Shown one piece after another: positions 24,648 through 34,450 of a stretch of 64,000 bases of DNA. The stretch comes from a virus: positions 1 to 64,000 of IMG/VR virus record IMGVR_UViG_3300036791_000759, one strand, 5' to 3'. Each line of letters starts with the position of its first letter. Position 1 is the stretch's first letter. The notes beneath the pieces were generated by a model. It was not told where the DNA came from, did no database searches, and saw only the letters and a program-made list of their open reading frames with translations. A program made the position numbers and the translations under genes.

Positions 24648-26700
24648 CTCTCAACTCCGCTACTTGGGTGGTTAGCTCTTGGACTGCCTTCCAGAGGACG
24701 GCGACCAGTTCGTTGTAATTAAGGCCTAACTCCGCTACTTGGGTGGTTAGCTCTTGGACTGCCTTCCAGAGGACGGCGACCAGTTCGTTGTAATTAAGGC
24801 CCTGCGAGATACCTCGGCGATCGGTTCGATGACCGCCAAAATTATGCTCTTTGAAAACTTCGCCGACATGCTGGGCGACAAAACCCCAGTGGACGATGCC
24901 CCTGTCCTCTCTCGGGCCGTTGTTGAAGCGGTAGCGTTTTGGCGCTAACGCCTGTACAAAATCGAGACAATCGGGCAGCTCAGCAATATCGGTCTTTTGG
25001 CTGATGTCGCTCACCGTGTTGAAAGTATAAGCCGACACACCGTACCAAGAATTGCCGTTAGCCGGATAAGGCAGACCGCACCAATAGGTGTTGTTGGCGG
25101 CTGGCGTCAGATGCGGGTTGATGAATATTACATTACCATCTCTACTGTTCCATATAAGCGCTTGCCCGCCTGTCGCATAAAGTTGCCAATTGACCGGGGC
25201 TGCTCCGCCACGATCGGCAAAAGTAAAGGAAGCGGTTCCCCCCGTCGTAGTTATTGCATTGAAGGCGGTCAGCGCGCCGTTATTAGCAATACTGACGAGC
25301 GTTGCCGCCCCGCCAGCATTATAAAAATAGTAAGCACCGTTACCCGAAGGTAGAAGAAACACATAGTTGGTATTAGTGCTCTCGACATAAATCTGTCCAG
25401 GTCCAGTTGCGCTTGGACCAAGATAAATAGGCAATTTCGCAACAAGCGCGCCCCCGACCGACAGCGAGCCAGTCATCGAGCTATTGCCGTTCACCGTCAG
25501 CGTGCCGGTAGTGCCGAGATTGCCACCCGACAGGTTGCCTGGAACGTTAAGTGCGCCTGCCCCGGTCAGGGAGAAAATTTGCAGTGGAGTGCCCGATGTA
25601 TTCGGGAAGTCGTAAATATTCAGCCCGCCGCCACCGCCGCCGTTGCGGTTGATAAAGAAATCCGTTTCGCCGCCGCCAGCCGAGTAATTCCAGCCAATAC
25701 CCATCGCGCCGCTGTTGGCGAGCGTGTTGAACGTCGTGTTGAGTTGCGCCCAAGTAAAGCTGCCGACATTGGCGGGGCCGCCGCTGGCGCGCAGCGTCCC
25801 GCCGGTTTGGGAGAACCCGCTAAATACCGCCGTGGTCCCGGCCAGCCCTCCCGAGAGTGTCCCGCCGGTTAGCGGCAGATACGGTCCGCCGGTCACGACG
25901 CCAGCCGGCAGATCGGCCAGCACCAGGGCGCGAAATGTGGGCACCGAGCCGCCAGGACCGGTCGCCGGGCCAGCGTAGACGGTATTGAGGCCCTGGTTGT
26001 TCTTGCTGACCGTCAGCGTGCCGCTTGCTGTCACCGGGCTGTTGGTGACTTGAAACTCGCCGGGCATCGACAGCCCGACACTGGTGACCGTGCCGCTGCC
26101 CGTTCCAGGCGCCCCTGTAGCGCCGGTTGCCCCGGTCGGCCCCGCCGGTCCCTGCGGCCCTGTCCCGCCGGTTGGCCCTGCGACGCCCTGTGCGCCCGTG
26201 CTACCCGTGGGACCAGCAGGCCCCGGCACGGTCGATGCTGCTCCCGTAGCGCCCGTTGGCCCGGTCGGCCCCGCCGGTCCTACGCTACCCGCCGTGCCAG
26301 TGTTACCCGTTGCGCCCGTTGGCCCGGTCGGCCCCGCCGGTCCTGCGCTACCCGTCGTGCCAGTGTTACCCGTTGCGCCCGTTGGCCCGGTCGGCCCGGT
26401 CGGCCCTGCCGGCCCCACCGGCCCACCACCGCCAACAAACTGACCGTTGCTGCTCTTCACCGCACTAGGCGACAACACCCCATAGCCTACCAAATCGGTA
26501 AACGTCACCGCACGATCGGGCGGCGAACCACGCTGCCCGGTCAAGTTCTCGACATTCAGCTTTAATGCCATTACGCAAGCAGCGAGGTTTTCAAGGTTAG
26601 CCGCTGGCTGCGGAATCGGCTGGGTATAGGGATTGAGCGCGGGGAACTTAGCGCCGCTGAGGTTAGATGAGAAGGTCAACGCGGGTGAGCGCGTCTGCAT
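24628..26700 (-). CDS. Tail fibre with collagen-like repeats and S74 chaperone domain
   Basis: About 690 residues from the ATG at 26700, which overlaps the upstream stop (TGATG). After an 85-residue N-terminal region there is a collagen-like GPT/GAT triplet tract (about 90-200), then beta-rich repeats with LxVxGN motifs. The C-terminal peptidase-S74 intramolecular chaperone contains [35 protein letters not shown] and [18 protein letters not shown]74 domains trimerise fibres and then cleave themselves off. The final coiled-coil unit is duplicated exactly in tandem. It probably binds the host receptor. Confidence 0.88.
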   Translation of the reverse strand: MQTRSPALTFSSNLSGAKFPALNPYTQPIPQPAANLENLAACVMALKLNVENLTGQRGSPPDRAVTFTDLVGYGVLSPSAVKSSNGQFVGGGGPVGPAGPTGPTGPTGATGNTGTTGSAGPAGPTGPTGATGNTGTAGSVGPAGPTGPTGATGAASTVPGPAGPTGSTGAQGVAGPTGGTGPQGPAGPTGATGATGAPGTGSGTVTSVGLSMPGEFQVTNSPVTASGTLTVSKNNQGLNTVYAGPATGPGGSVPTFRALVLADLPAGVVTGGPYLPLTGGTLSGGLAGTTAVFSGFSQTGGTLRASGGPANVGSFTWAQLNTTFNTLANSGAMGIGWNYSAGGGETDFFINRNGGGGGGLNIYDFPNTSGTPLQIFSLTGAGALNVPGNLSGGNLGTTGTLTVNGNSSMTGSLSVGGALVAKLPIYLGPSATGPGQIYVESTNTNYVFLLPSGNGAYYFYNAGGAATLVSIANNGALTAFNAITTTGGTASFTFADRGGAAPVNWQLYATGGQALIWNSRDGNVIFINPHLTPAANNTYWCGLPYPANGNSWYGVSAYTFNTVSDISQKTDIAELPDCLDFVQALAPKRYRFNNGPREDRGIVHWGFVAQHVGEVFKEHNFGGHRTDRRGISQGLNYNELVAVLWKAVQELTTQVAELGLNYNELVAVLWKAVQELTTQVAELRDGRITG
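24653..24802. repeat. Perfect 75-bp tandem duplication
   Basis: Two adjacent 75-base units (24653-24727 and 24728-24802) look identical. They encode the same 25 residues of the C-terminal helix of the S74 chaperone, in frame. Identity at DNA level indicates a very recent duplication. Confidence 0.9.
26090..26430. repeat. Collagen-like coding repeats
   Basis: GC-rich 9-base-based repeats coding Gly-Pro-Thr/Gly-Ala-Thr triplets, including near-identical larger blocks of about 63 bases around 26250-26310 and 26313-26373. Such tracts form triple helices in fibre trimers and vary in length by recombination. Confidence 0.8.
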
Positions 26701-28448
26701 CACACGCCCTTCAGTTCTTCGAGCGTCGTAGCCAGCTGGATCGAATAGATCTTGATGCAGCTCACGATCTCGCACTGATGATCAAACGCCTTAAACCCTG
26801 CTGGCAGGCGAAAGATCTCCTGCGGCCGGGTCAGGTTACGCGACATGATCAACTGAAAATTTGGCCCAGCATAATAATTAAACACCGCGTTTATACCCGA
26901 CGGTAGCACCAAGGTCGGATCGCCGTTATCGAGTGGTGCCGGCGGCATCGAGTATGTTTCGAGGATCTCAGGATCGATCGTGATCTGAATTGCCCCAAGG
27001 CTAATCGGCAACGGCGTAAAGAACCGCTTTGAACGCCAACGAAAAATCAATGCCTGCGCCGTGACATCGTCCCACAGATAAATTTTCTTATCCGCGCAAA
27101 TGTAAGTGTCACCATAATACTCATCATTCCAGATACACACTGCGTCCTTGAACGTATTAAGATCGTGAAAACCTAACCGTTGCTCAGCATAATCAATAAC
27201 AAAAGCCGAGTCTGTCTGATTGATCGCCATGAAATAAGTGCGGTGCCGGCAAGCGATGAGGTTTGGTGCCTTGTAGCGATTGAGCCAGTCGTCCTTCTCA
27301 ACCATGCCCTGCGTCGCGTTGATGTACGAATACCCAGTAGTCTGGATAAGACCGTTCTGCGAGGCATAATAGATCCCACCGAGATCAACCACGACAGAGC
27401 CTCGGGCGATGCACGGCTCCGAGACCTGGCTCTGCACCAGGATAAAATTAGCCGGGCTGTTCCCCGACCCAGTGGACGGATAACCCTTGGTCAACACCAC
27501 CAGGTATTGCTGCAACACGGCGAGCGCGACGATGTCATAATGGACCGACAAATCGTAGATATCGGGCCAGGTATGTGGATGATCCGGTTCGCAGAAATGA
27601 ACGGTGTTGCCGGTGAACCCAAGCATCATCCCGCCCTGCATCGCGACGAGCCCGTCAAGAAAATCAGGCGGGTTGGCCCATGCCTGCGATTCCAGCACCA
27701 GGTTGTTTACTACCGTAGTATCAGGAATCGTGTCATTGTAGGTGACCGGTGGCGGAGAGCTAGCATAGTTGAACCGTGTCACCTCGTAGAACTGCGCCCC
27801 GGTCGTAGCGCCGGTCACCGTGCGGTAGAGAATAAGCCCGGTCGTTGGCGGGTAGTTGACACCGCCGGGATTGGGTGGGGCCGTCGCCGGCAAACCGGTG
27901 ATCGTCCAAGTCGCATCGGGCGGCCCGTCAAGCGAATTACTAGGAGCACAAGGAGCCGTCTCCTCGCCATACTGATTGATAAAGGTATAGACGTAGACCC
28001 GGGTAATCTCCGGCACTGTCGTATCACCGCCGGTCGTGCTGATGATAGTCAGAGGCGTTGACGGCTGAACCGTGCCAAGGTCGTAAGGTGGCGTCCCCGC
28101 CTGAATGCCAGCGTAGGTGTTCCACTGCGGGCGCTGCTGACCAGGGGAGGTATAATAGATCCTTCCCAGGTCATCATTGGCCAGTGGCGAGCGCACGACC
28201 GAGCTGTACCGCGAGGGGAGGGGCAGCCAAACCTGGCCAGTGCCATTGGGATTGGGAAAGAGGTAGGCACGCTCGACGGGGTTAGGGTTGGAACTAAAAT
28301 CCTGCTTTAAGGTCGGCTGGGTCAGCGGGTGGAGGTTGCCGTTGGTGAGGTCAGTATTGATCGCCTCCTCGGCCATGTTGTCCGCCAACAGCCGAAGATC
28401 GGTGCGGGGGATCATGCCCCCCATAGCCTGGATCTGCCACGCCGGCAT
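26700..28448 (-). CDS. Podovirus tail nozzle-like protein
   Basis: A 582-residue beta-rich protein. It opens with [33 protein letters not shown], the N-terminal pattern of podovirus proteins that strip along the tail tube (nozzle, T7 gp12-like beta propellers). Repeated Trp/Tyr-rich blades ([32 protein letters not shown]) follow. It lies directly upstream of the fibre gene in the virion operon. The nozzle assignment is inferred from order and composition. Confidence 0.68.
   Translation of the reverse strand: MPAWQIQAMGGMIPRTDLRLLADNMAEEAINTDLTNGNLHPLTQPTLKQDFSSNPNPVERAYLFPNPNGTGQVWLPLPSRYSSVVRSPLANDDLGRIYYTSPGQQRPQWNTYAGIQAGTPPYDLGTVQPSTPLTIISTTGGDTTVPEITRVYVYTFINQYGEETAPCAPSNSLDGPPDATWTITGLPATAPPNPGGVNYPPTTGLILYRTVTGATTGAQFYEVTRFNYASSPPPVTYNDTIPDTTVVNNLVLESQAWANPPDFLDGLVAMQGGMMLGFTGNTVHFCEPDHPHTWPDIYDLSVHYDIVALAVLQQYLVVLTKGYPSTGSGNSPANFILVQSQVSEPCIARGSVVVDLGGIYYASQNGLIQTTGYSYINATQGMVEKDDWLNRYKAPNLIACRHRTYFMAINQTDSAFVIDYAEQRLGFHDLNTFKDAVCIWNDEYYGDTYICADKKIYLWDDVTAQALIFRWRSKRFFTPLPISLGAIQITIDPEILETYSMPPAPLDNGDPTLVLPSGINAVFNYYAGPNFQLIMSRNLTRPQEIFRLPAGFKAFDHQCEIVSCIKIYSIQLATTLEELKGV
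27707..27721. promoter_or_regulatory. Motif A site inside coding sequence
   Basis: TTACTACCGTAGTAT is read on the - strand as TTVV in the nozzle-like gene. Confidence 0.5.
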
Positions 28449-28453
28449 CTACC

Positions 28454-28681
28454 TCACTTCTTCCCAATGCCAGGGAACTTGCTTCTGACCTTGGCACGTA
28501 CCGCCGCCTTCTCCGCCGGAGAACCATGCTGCGCGACCCTAGAGAGGGCGTTGCGTGCGTGGGAAGCGTCGGGAATGGGGTAAGACCCCGACCCCTTTCC
28601 CTGTGGCCCAGTGCCCTTACCAGGCAGCGCAAAGCTGGCTGACGGCAGCTTCTTGCGGCCACCTGCCGTCAGTCGGGCCAT
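28454..28681 (-). CDS. Small basic virion-operon protein (DUF6582-like)
   Basis: A 75-residue, Lys/Gly-rich protein with LPSASFALPG, YPIPDASHARNALSRVAQ and VRSKFPGIGKK. The pattern resembles the small DUF6582 proteins common in phage structural operons, whose role is not established. The ATG shares a base with the next stop. Confidence 0.7.
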   Translation of the reverse strand: MARLTAGGRKKLPSASFALPGKGTGPQGKGSGSYPIPDASHARNALSRVAQHGSPAEKAAVRAKVRSKFPGIGKK

Positions 28682-28902
28682 CAGGGTAGCCCGGTGCGCA
28701 TCTTAGCGGTGCGGTTGGCCTTCACCTGACGAGCGATCTTCACCCGGTCGATGATGCCCTGGGTCGCATTGGCGGCGCCGGCAGCAGCACCCCTCTGAGC
28801 GCCCATCTGCGCACCCATCAGGGCCCCAGCCCGCGCACCACCAACGGCACCGCCGGCGGCGCCGGCAGCGACCGCCCGCCGGGCCGGCGCCTTCCGCGCC
28901 AT
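28681..28902 (-). CDS. Small Ala/Gly-rich basic protein
   Basis: A 73-residue protein: a basic start, an Ala/Gly-rich hydrophobic centre (residues 11-48, repeated GAQMGAQRGAAAGAA) that could be a weak membrane segment, and a basic end. It overlaps its neighbours by one base each. Function unknown. Confidence 0.6.
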   Translation of the reverse strand: MARKAPARRAVAAGAAGGAVGGARAGALMGAQMGAQRGAAAGAANATQGIIDRVKIARQVKANRTAKMRTGLP

Positions 28903-29108
28903 TACTGGATCCTCCCAGGGAAGTCCTTGCCTCCGCCGGTGATCGGCTTTTTGGCAAGCGCCTTCTTCATCGAGATCGGCAGCCCGGGGTTCTCCGGCCC
29001 GGGGATCGGGCGCTGCGGCATCGACCGGCCGGCGGTTCCCCCGCTGTTAAAGACCGTGTTGTTTGCCTCGGCACCCTTGATATCGGTGTCGTGACCACCC
29101 TTGGCCAT
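28902..29108 (-). CDS. 68-residue virion-operon protein
   Basis: A polar Gly/Pro-rich protein (MAKGGHDTDIKGAEANNTVFN...) with PGPENPGLP in the centre. No domain recognised. It is tightly packed between two other small ORFs in the tail region. Confidence 0.6.
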   Translation of the reverse strand: MAKGGHDTDIKGAEANNTVFNSGGTAGRSMPQRPIPGPENPGLPISMKKALAKKPITGGGKDFPGRIQ

Positions 29109-29110
29109 AG

Positions 29111-29521
29111 CTATTTCCTCTCCTGGCTTCGCGACGGCGTATGGGTCGTCGAAGCATGCGCCGTCGAAGCATGCTCGGCCGGCTTTGCCTCCGCTTTAGG
29201 TGTCGATGCCGGTGCCGGTGGCGACGTTGCTTCCAATACCGTTGGCGGAGGGTTATGGTATCCCGGCGGCAGCGAATCGAACATCGAACCGACCGCGATT
29301 TCGCCAGGCTTGAGAACAATCAGGTAACCGCCATCCGCAGGCGAAAGCCACGGATCGGCCTTGTTGCCCTGGGCATACCAATCCATGTAGTCATGCCAAT
29401 CACTCTGCCCCGCCGGATGAAACGCGCAGGGGCACCAAGAGCCGTCGGATTTGATCACCCCCGAAAAGGCTTCGCCCCAAAACCCATCCGAAGCCAACTG
29501 AAACAGAGCAGTGCTAGCCAT
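29111..29521 (-). CDS. 136-residue virion-operon protein
   Basis: It starts at MASTALFQLASDGFWGEAF; a longer upstream frame would run back over the preceding gene. The first 85 residues look globular, with CPCAFHP and LIVLKPGEIAVGSMFDSLPPGY. The tail is Ala/Pro/Thr/His-rich and disordered. No known family. Confidence 0.65.
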   Translation of the reverse strand: MASTALFQLASDGFWGEAFSGVIKSDGSWCPCAFHPAGQSDWHDYMDWYAQGNKADPWLSPADGGYLIVLKPGEIAVGSMFDSLPPGYHNPPPTVLEATSPPAPASTPKAEAKPAEHASTAHASTTHTPSRSQERK

Positions 29522-29523
29522 GA

Positions 29524-29763
29524 CTAACCTCCCGACAGAGAGTTGATAGATCCAGGTGGCCCAAGCTGCCCGTTGGGCGCCGGACCAGGCGCCAGACCAG
29601 GCGCCCCGGCTAGAGCTTCGGCCTGCTGAGCCTGCTGCGCCTGCTCCATAATCTTCTGGATGAGCGGGTTGGCGGCACGCCAAGGCCCGTTCATCAGTAT
29701 CTCAATAGCCTGTTGCCACTCCTGCATCTGCAGAGTGATCGAGATAGGCGAAGTGGGTTCCAT
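29524..29763 (-). CDS. 79-residue helical protein
   Basis: An N-terminal amphipathic helix (SITLQMQEWQQAIEILMNGPWRAANPLIQKIMEQAQQAQQAEAL) is followed by a Gly/Pro-rich tail. It overlaps the fibre gene start by one base. Function unknown; it may be a small fibre or virion accessory protein. Confidence 0.6.
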   Translation of the reverse strand: MEPTSPISITLQMQEWQQAIEILMNGPWRAANPLIQKIMEQAQQAQQAEALAGAPGLAPGPAPNGQLGPPGSINSLSGG

Positions 29764-31352
29764 CAGTTCAATCTCCCTTTAAGCTCCTCGATCTCATCTT
29801 TCAGTTGTTGGATCGCACGAAAAACATACGGGGTTAAATTCTGATCAAGGATATGCCTCATATCATTGGCAAGCGACGCTACGCCTACTCCGACAGATAT
29901 CACCTCCTCAAGTTCCTGCGCGACAAGGCCGCATTCCACCGCTGGCTCAGCGTATGGCATCCGCTTACGGCCTTCCGCGTTCCACTCAAAAGCCCGTACC
30001 GGGGTCGCGCAGATCATCGCCAGGGCATCAACCTCGCTATTGCGGATATTGTCCTTCAGCCGAGCGTCGGAGAAGTTGGTGCCAATGACATAAAAACCAT
30101 CGGTTCCGCTGTCTGGGCTGAAGTACATCGCGCCGCCGCTTTCGGCGAATGAAAAGAAATCCCAGTCGCCACCATAGCATTCCATGCGAGCGCCCTTGAC
30201 CCCGACGCCGACCGGGAAGCGGCGAAAGGCGCCGCGCGCATTGACATCATTCTGTACGTCGAGGTTCTGGGTAATAGCACCGCTGCCATTAAGTTGTAAG
30301 CCGGTGGCCGTGAGGCCACCAGTGATGGTCTCGCCTCCATTGACCTGGAGGGTGGTAGTCGTAAACGTACCAGTGACAGTCCCACCGCCGTTGACCTGCA
30401 GCCCAGTGGTCGTGATGCCGGCGCTGGCGGTATTGATGCCGCCCGGCGAGAACGTCATGCCAGCGACGTTCAGCGTGCCAGTGATGGCGGCGCTGCCGTT
30501 GACCTGCAGCCCAGTGGTCGTGATGCCAGCGCTGGCAGTATTGATACCGCTCGCCGAGAATGTTAAGCCGGCGACATTCAGCGTGCCGGTGACGGCGACA
30601 TTGCCGTTGACCTGCAGGCCCGTGGTCGTGATACCGCCGCTGTTAAGGCTGCCGATAACGGTTAGGTTGCCGCTATTATCCACGGTCAGCAGATTGGTCG
30701 CGTTATAGCCCTCCACGACAAACCCGCCGATCCCGCCGCCCAGCCGGGCGATGAGGTAGTTGGGACCGCCATAGAAGAACGGCCCGCCGGACGACCCAGT
30801 GTTGCCGGTGCTGTTGGCAAAATAAAAATAATTACCGGCGAGCGTCATATCACCGGCGGTATCAATATTAAGCACTGCGCCAGTGCCAGAAAACGCCAGA
30901 CGTGCCACACTGTTAGTATCGGCATACCAAGCCCAGTAAACACTGTTATTATTGCGATCTTCAAAAAATATGGCGGCAGTTGTACCCGTAAGGGTAATCT
31001 GGGGGGTATAAATATAACCTGCAACGTTCATACTGCCAGTTACGCCAAGATTACCAGTTATTGTACTACTTCCTGCCAATGGCACATAAACACCGGAACC
31101 TATCGTACTACCGCCGGGAACCGGACCAAAATTAAACCACTCGGCAGGGTTATAAACCGGGTTCGCCGAGGGCACCACGCACAGGCGTAACGCCGGAGGG
31201 GCCACACTGGTATCGAGCCACAACTTACCAAGATGCGTATGGGCCAGGCCCGCTACGTCCGCCGGGGAAGTGCCCGGAGTGCTCTCCATGCCAAAATCGA
31301 GCTGTGCCGCGTAGAGGCGGTCCTGGGCTTGAAAGGGGTATTTGCCAGCCAT
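29763..31352 (-). CDS. Second tail fibre/spike with S74 chaperone
   Basis: A 529-residue beta-rich protein. The N-terminal 80 residues resemble a virion-anchoring head (AHTHLGKLWLDTSVAPPALRLC). Repeats of about 37 residues follow, each with ITTTGLQVNG and TLNVAG segments typical of a beta-helical shaft. The C-terminal S74-like chaperone has FSDARLKDNIR, VECGLVAQELEEVI and PYVFRAIQQLKDEIEELKGRL. Together with the 24.6-26.7 kb gene the phage encodes two self-processing fibres, which may allow two receptors or a branched fibre. Confidence 0.85.
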   Translation of the reverse strand: MAGKYPFQAQDRLYAAQLDFGMESTPGTSPADVAGLAHTHLGKLWLDTSVAPPALRLCVVPSANPVYNPAEWFNFGPVPGGSTIGSGVYVPLAGSSTITGNLGVTGSMNVAGYIYTPQITLTGTTAAIFFEDRNNNSVYWAWYADTNSVARLAFSGTGAVLNIDTAGDMTLAGNYFYFANSTGNTGSSGGPFFYGGPNYLIARLGGGIGGFVVEGYNATNLLTVDNSGNLTVIGSLNSGGITTTGLQVNGNVAVTGTLNVAGLTFSASGINTASAGITTTGLQVNGSAAITGTLNVAGMTFSPGGINTASAGITTTGLQVNGGGTVTGTFTTTTLQVNGGETITGGLTATGLQLNGSGAITQNLDVQNDVNARGAFRRFPVGVGVKGARMECYGGDWDFFSFAESGGAMYFSPDSGTDGFYVIGTNFSDARLKDNIRNSEVDALAMICATPVRAFEWNAEGRKRMPYAEPAVECGLVAQELEEVISVGVGVASLANDMRHILDQNLTPYVFRAIQQLKDEIEELKGRLN

Positions 31353-31359
31353 CAGCGCC

Positions 31360-32148
31360 TCACGCCAAGAATGTGTAACGGCTCGCCAGGACGATCCAGT
31401 GATCGCCTACCCACTCGAAAATCAAATCGTCATAGTTGACGTCGCTGACAAACGACGGAGCTGTGTAAATCAAATCCCCCGTCGCAGCCGCGTAGGTGAT
31501 GTGATAGGTCGCCGCATTGCCATTGATGTCCACCGGGGCAACACGCTGACCTTCAGTCGGCGTAATCGGGAGAGTAATGGTAATACCGGCACTTGAACCA
31601 TTCTCCACATAGACCCGGCCGTTAAAACCCAACGGCAGCGTCGTGTCCCCGCTCACCGTCATCGGCGGCGATACGTCGGTGATGTCAGGCGCCGACTGGG
31701 CGAGAAGATTGGGATTAAGTGGCTCCTCAATCGTAACCAGAGTATCGACCTGCTTGCGCCGCTTTGTCGTCGCCGAGCTAGCAATCACCGAAACGACATA
31801 GGTAATCCCCGGCGTCCCTGCTGAAACCCTGACCTCAATCTCTGTGGCTGAACTGGCAATAGCTACGGACTGTATCGAAAGCGGATAATCATCAGAGATC
31901 GGCGTCGGTGTTGCATTGCTGCCAAGCGGATAATCAACTTGCCAGTCCCTACCCAAATTGCTTTCGACACCGACGATCGGATACGAGACGGCAGAGATCG
32001 GCTCGCTCGTCCCTTCATCTTCTTCGGCAAGCCAGCAAGTGAAATCATAAACTAATCTCGTTATGTCCAAGTTCTCCTTAAACACTGGACCAAACGGATC
32101 CATCGTGTCGGACTCGACATAAAAGGTATAATCAGGATCCGCAGCCAT
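31360..32148 (-). CDS. Fibre-tail adaptor-like protein
   Basis: A 262-residue protein. The region with LDITRLVYDFTCWL followed by an Ig-like segment (IEVRVSAGTPGITYVVSVIASSAT) resembles phage fibre-tail adaptor proteins. A second beta domain with VENGSSAGITITLPI and WVGDHWIVLA ends the protein. It precedes the second fibre gene, as expected for an anchor. Confidence 0.65.
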   Translation of the reverse strand: MAADPDYTFYVESDTMDPFGPVFKENLDITRLVYDFTCWLAEEDEGTSEPISAVSYPIVGVESNLGRDWQVDYPLGSNATPTPISDDYPLSIQSVAIASSATEIEVRVSAGTPGITYVVSVIASSATTKRRKQVDTLVTIEEPLNPNLLAQSAPDITDVSPPMTVSGDTTLPLGFNGRVYVENGSSAGITITLPITPTEGQRVAPVDINGNAATYHITYAAATGDLIYTAPSFVSDVNYDDLIFEWVGDHWIVLASRYTFLA

Positions 32149-32155
32149 TCTCAGC

Positions 32156-32809
32156 TCACGAGTTTTTCACCCGGCCCGGCGCGAAGAGCGGATACCGCCA
32201 CGACGCACCGTCGGTGATGTTGTTGGCCTGCACCAAAGCTCGCGCCCCAGCACAACCCGAGACGTATTGAACACCATAAAGATGCGCCGACTGCATGTTG
32301 GAATAGGGCTTCCCCGGCTGCATGCAGAGCCGGTACATCATCCCCGCCTGCAAGCACTCGAACCACATCGTCCAGACATCGTAAGGCAACTTTGTCGCCA
32401 AGCTCTCAGGCTTTAAAGCCAGCAGGATCTCACCGTTGCGCGTGCTGGGCGGCGGGGTCGCGTTCAGATCGCGAATCCGGCCGGGGGGCTCGAACTTGAA
32501 ATTATCAGGACCACGAAACCATAAAAACCGAAACGTTCGCCAGTCATTATCCCACGGATCAAAATTCAGCGTGTAGACCCCCGAATCCATCCGCCAATAA
32601 ACATGCTCACGGCGATAAGTCGTTCGTTGGTAAAAATCCTGAATTGTATTCCACGCTACTAACGCAATCATATCGGTAGTGACGCCAGGCACCTGTGCCA
32701 TGACGTTATCGTAGAGCCGCGCCAGATCGGGATCATCCGATAAAAACGGCGGAAGCTCGCACGGACCACCGGTGATCGCAGGTATCTGGATGGTTCGGGT
32801 GCGGGCCAT
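32156..32809 (-). CDS. Head-tail/tail structural protein
   Basis: A 217-residue protein rich in aromatic residues (NTIQDFYQRTTYRREHVYW, YTLNFDPWDNDWRTFRFLWFRGP). This order, capsid then DUF6682-like adaptor then this protein, recurs in podovirus operons where it is taken as a tail tube or adaptor component. The ATG at 32809 overlaps the upstream stop. Exact role is inferred from position. Confidence 0.62.
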   Translation of the reverse strand: MARTRTIQIPAITGGPCELPPFLSDDPDLARLYDNVMAQVPGVTTDMIALVAWNTIQDFYQRTTYRREHVYWRMDSGVYTLNFDPWDNDWRTFRFLWFRGPDNFKFEPPGRIRDLNATPPPSTRNGEILLALKPESLATKLPYDVWTMWFECLQAGMMYRLCMQPGKPYSNMQSAHLYGVQYVSGCAGARALVQANNITDGASWRYPLFAPGRVKNS

Positions 32810-33201
32810 CACGCGGTCGCCGACATCAACATAGAAACAAACTTATTCATCAGCGTAATCGCGCGCCCACTATCCGAGAACGTATCCTCGACCAGCTCGC
32901 TGCGACCCACGACATAGAACAGAAGCGGCGAATAAAACTGATCGTCAAACGGCAACACCGTCCCCGTATCGGCCGGCATCTGATAGATCGGCATCGGGTT
33001 GCGCAGCCCAAAAAACAAGAATGCATCGGGGCGCTTTGAACGGATCTGCAGCATACCTTCGTTGAGCGTCGTAACCAGCGCAGCATCGGTAAACCGAGGC
33101 AGCCCGCTGATCGGCGTCGTGTCGTTCAGCAGCTGACGTGCTTCGGTCAGCAAACTGCCCACGCTGCGTGTGCTAACGATGTATGGCGTCGGCGCCGGCA
33201 T
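32809..33201 (-). CDS. DUF6682-like head-tail adaptor
   Basis: A 130-residue protein with VGSLLTEARQLLND, LVTTLNEGMLQIRSKRPDAF, LPFDDQFYSPLLFYVVGRSEL and a C-terminal helix, matching the DUF6682 pattern of small adaptor-like proteins coded just downstream of phage capsid genes. It likely contributes to the connector. Its start abuts the stop of the preceding small gene (TAGATG). Confidence 0.7.
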   Translation of the reverse strand: MPAPTPYIVSTRSVGSLLTEARQLLNDTTPISGLPRFTDAALVTTLNEGMLQIRSKRPDAFLFFGLRNPMPIYQMPADTGTVLPFDDQFYSPLLFYVVGRSELVEDTFSDSGRAITLMNKFVSMLMSATA

Positions 33202-33366
33202 CTATTTCTTCCGGCGAGCATTCATCTTAGCCTGGCCGCGAGCATCCTGGCGCTTGTCGGCCGCGCTGCGCTCATAAGCTTTCAGGCTCTGACCTGACTT
33301 CTTAGCGCCGCGCGTATCCTCGCGGATATCAGCAGGCGAGCCCTCGTAACGCTTTCCTCGTGCCAT
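33202..33366 (-). CDS. 54-residue highly basic protein
   Basis: Lys/Arg-rich throughout (MARGKRYEGSPADIREDTRGAKKSG ... NARRKK), likely nucleic-acid-contacting or disordered. It sits between the major capsid and adaptor genes. It is short but has an ATG and perfect adjacency to the next gene. Confidence 0.6.
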   Translation of the reverse strand: MARGKRYEGSPADIREDTRGAKKSGQSLKAYERSAADKRQDARGQAKMNARRKK

Positions 33367-33424
33367 ATCAGCCTCCGGTAAAAAGGGTCAGCGGCGCAGC
33401 CCCATGATCCACTCCGCTGACCAG

Positions 33425-33439
33425 TTACTACCGTAGCAA
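33425..33439. promoter_or_regulatory. Motif A site after the capsid gene
   Basis: TTACTACCGTAGCAA lies in the gap between the capsid stop and the next gene, 22-23 bases centre to centre from a motif B element. Confidence 0.65.
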
Positions 33440-33442
33440 CGG

Positions 33443-33467
33443 CTAATCTATAATACCTATAGATTAG
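33443..33467. promoter_or_regulatory. Extended motif B inverted repeat
   Basis: Ten-base arms CTAATCTATA / TATAGATTAG flank a 5-base spacer and overlap the capsid stop codon. It contains TATAA-TAC-CTATA at 33449-33461. It could also act as a weak hairpin in the transcript after the capsid gene. Confidence 0.6.
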
Positions 33468-34435
33468 CTCGCCGCACAATAAAGCTCGACAAGCGTCTTG
33501 CCGTCGAGAACTTTTGTACCAAACACCTGCAACCCGCGCAGAATATTGCCAAAGGTCAGCTCGGAACGCAGTGTCTCGACATTGCTGATCTGACTGGCAA
33601 ACGTCAGCCCAGCCGGATGTCCTGCGAAGATACGCGTACAGTGATGCGTACCGTCGGTCACCGCCGGCAGCAGATTCGAGCTGTAGAGCGTAAACCGGTC
33701 GATCATACCAAGCCGGCCATTTCTCGCGAGAGAAACACCGTCGCCCGAGATCGACGCATTACGCAGGTCAGACTTCTTGATCATCGACCCAAACCACGGC
33801 GGAATGACAAGCCAACGTCCCGTCTCCGGGATGTTATACTCATCGAGGCATTGACCCATATTGACGATCTGGTCAACGACGTTGCCTGCCGTGCCTGAAG
33901 CACCGCCAACAACGATAACCGGCGTCCCCGTCACCCCCAGGTTGATGTTCTGCGAAATCGCCCCGGCTGTCGCCCCCTTGTTAAACGTATCGATGCCCGC
34001 ATCGATCGTACCCAAGACGGTCGTGTCGATCTGGATCTTCATCTGCTCGGATGCATCGTCCGCCCACATCGACAGCAGCTCCATATCCGACTGGAACTTC
34101 ATCACATCATCGAGCACCAGGTTGAAGTACTTGGCATAGTCGATGGTCAGCTCGACCGTCGAACCCGACGGGCGATCAACCGTCAACGCCATATCCAGCT
34201 GGTAATCGTGGATGGTAATGGTCGGCTTGGTGCGGATCTTGACCTTGTCGCCCATGTTCCTGATCTCGCCCTCATAGTCGGTGTTTGAGATGGCGTTCAG
34301 AACAGTCGCGGCATAGAACTTCTCGATCAGCTTGCCCGCCCAGATTTCTGGTACGAACACACCACCGGCCGGCGCCCCCGTATAGGCTGGGTTAGCCGCT
34401 ACACCGGAATACGGTGTACCTTGTGAAATAGCCAT
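33464..34435 (-). CDS. Major capsid protein
   Basis: A 323-residue protein directly after the scaffold gene. It starts MAISQGTPYSGVAANPAYTG and has VPEIWAGKLIEKFYAATVLNAISN, then GDKVKIRTKPTITIHDYQ, and a late IFAGHPAGLTFASQISNVETLRSE. This is the usual layout of HK97-fold coat proteins of podoviruses (N-arm, E-loop, A and P domains). No obvious cleaved prodomain. It forms the head shell. Confidence 0.88.
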   Translation of the reverse strand: MAISQGTPYSGVAANPAYTGAPAGGVFVPEIWAGKLIEKFYAATVLNAISNTDYEGEIRNMGDKVKIRTKPTITIHDYQLDMALTVDRPSGSTVELTIDYAKYFNLVLDDVMKFQSDMELLSMWADDASEQMKIQIDTTVLGTIDAGIDTFNKGATAGAISQNINLGVTGTPVIVVGGASGTAGNVVDQIVNMGQCLDEYNIPETGRWLVIPPWFGSMIKKSDLRNASISGDGVSLARNGRLGMIDRFTLYSSNLLPAVTDGTHHCTRIFAGHPAGLTFASQISNVETLRSELTFGNILRGLQVFGTKVLDGKTLVELYCAAS

Positions 34436-34450
34436 CGCGGCCCTCCGAAG

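Noticed and set aside
26084-26443. Regular GC-rich repeats as a possible CRISPR-like array
   Set aside because: Repeats are in frame, encode Gly-x-Thr collagen triplets, and have no unique spacers of constant length.
33282-33479. 65-codon - strand frame between capsid and the small basic gene
   Set aside because: It overlaps a better-supported basic ORF (33202-33366) and spans the motif A/B elements.
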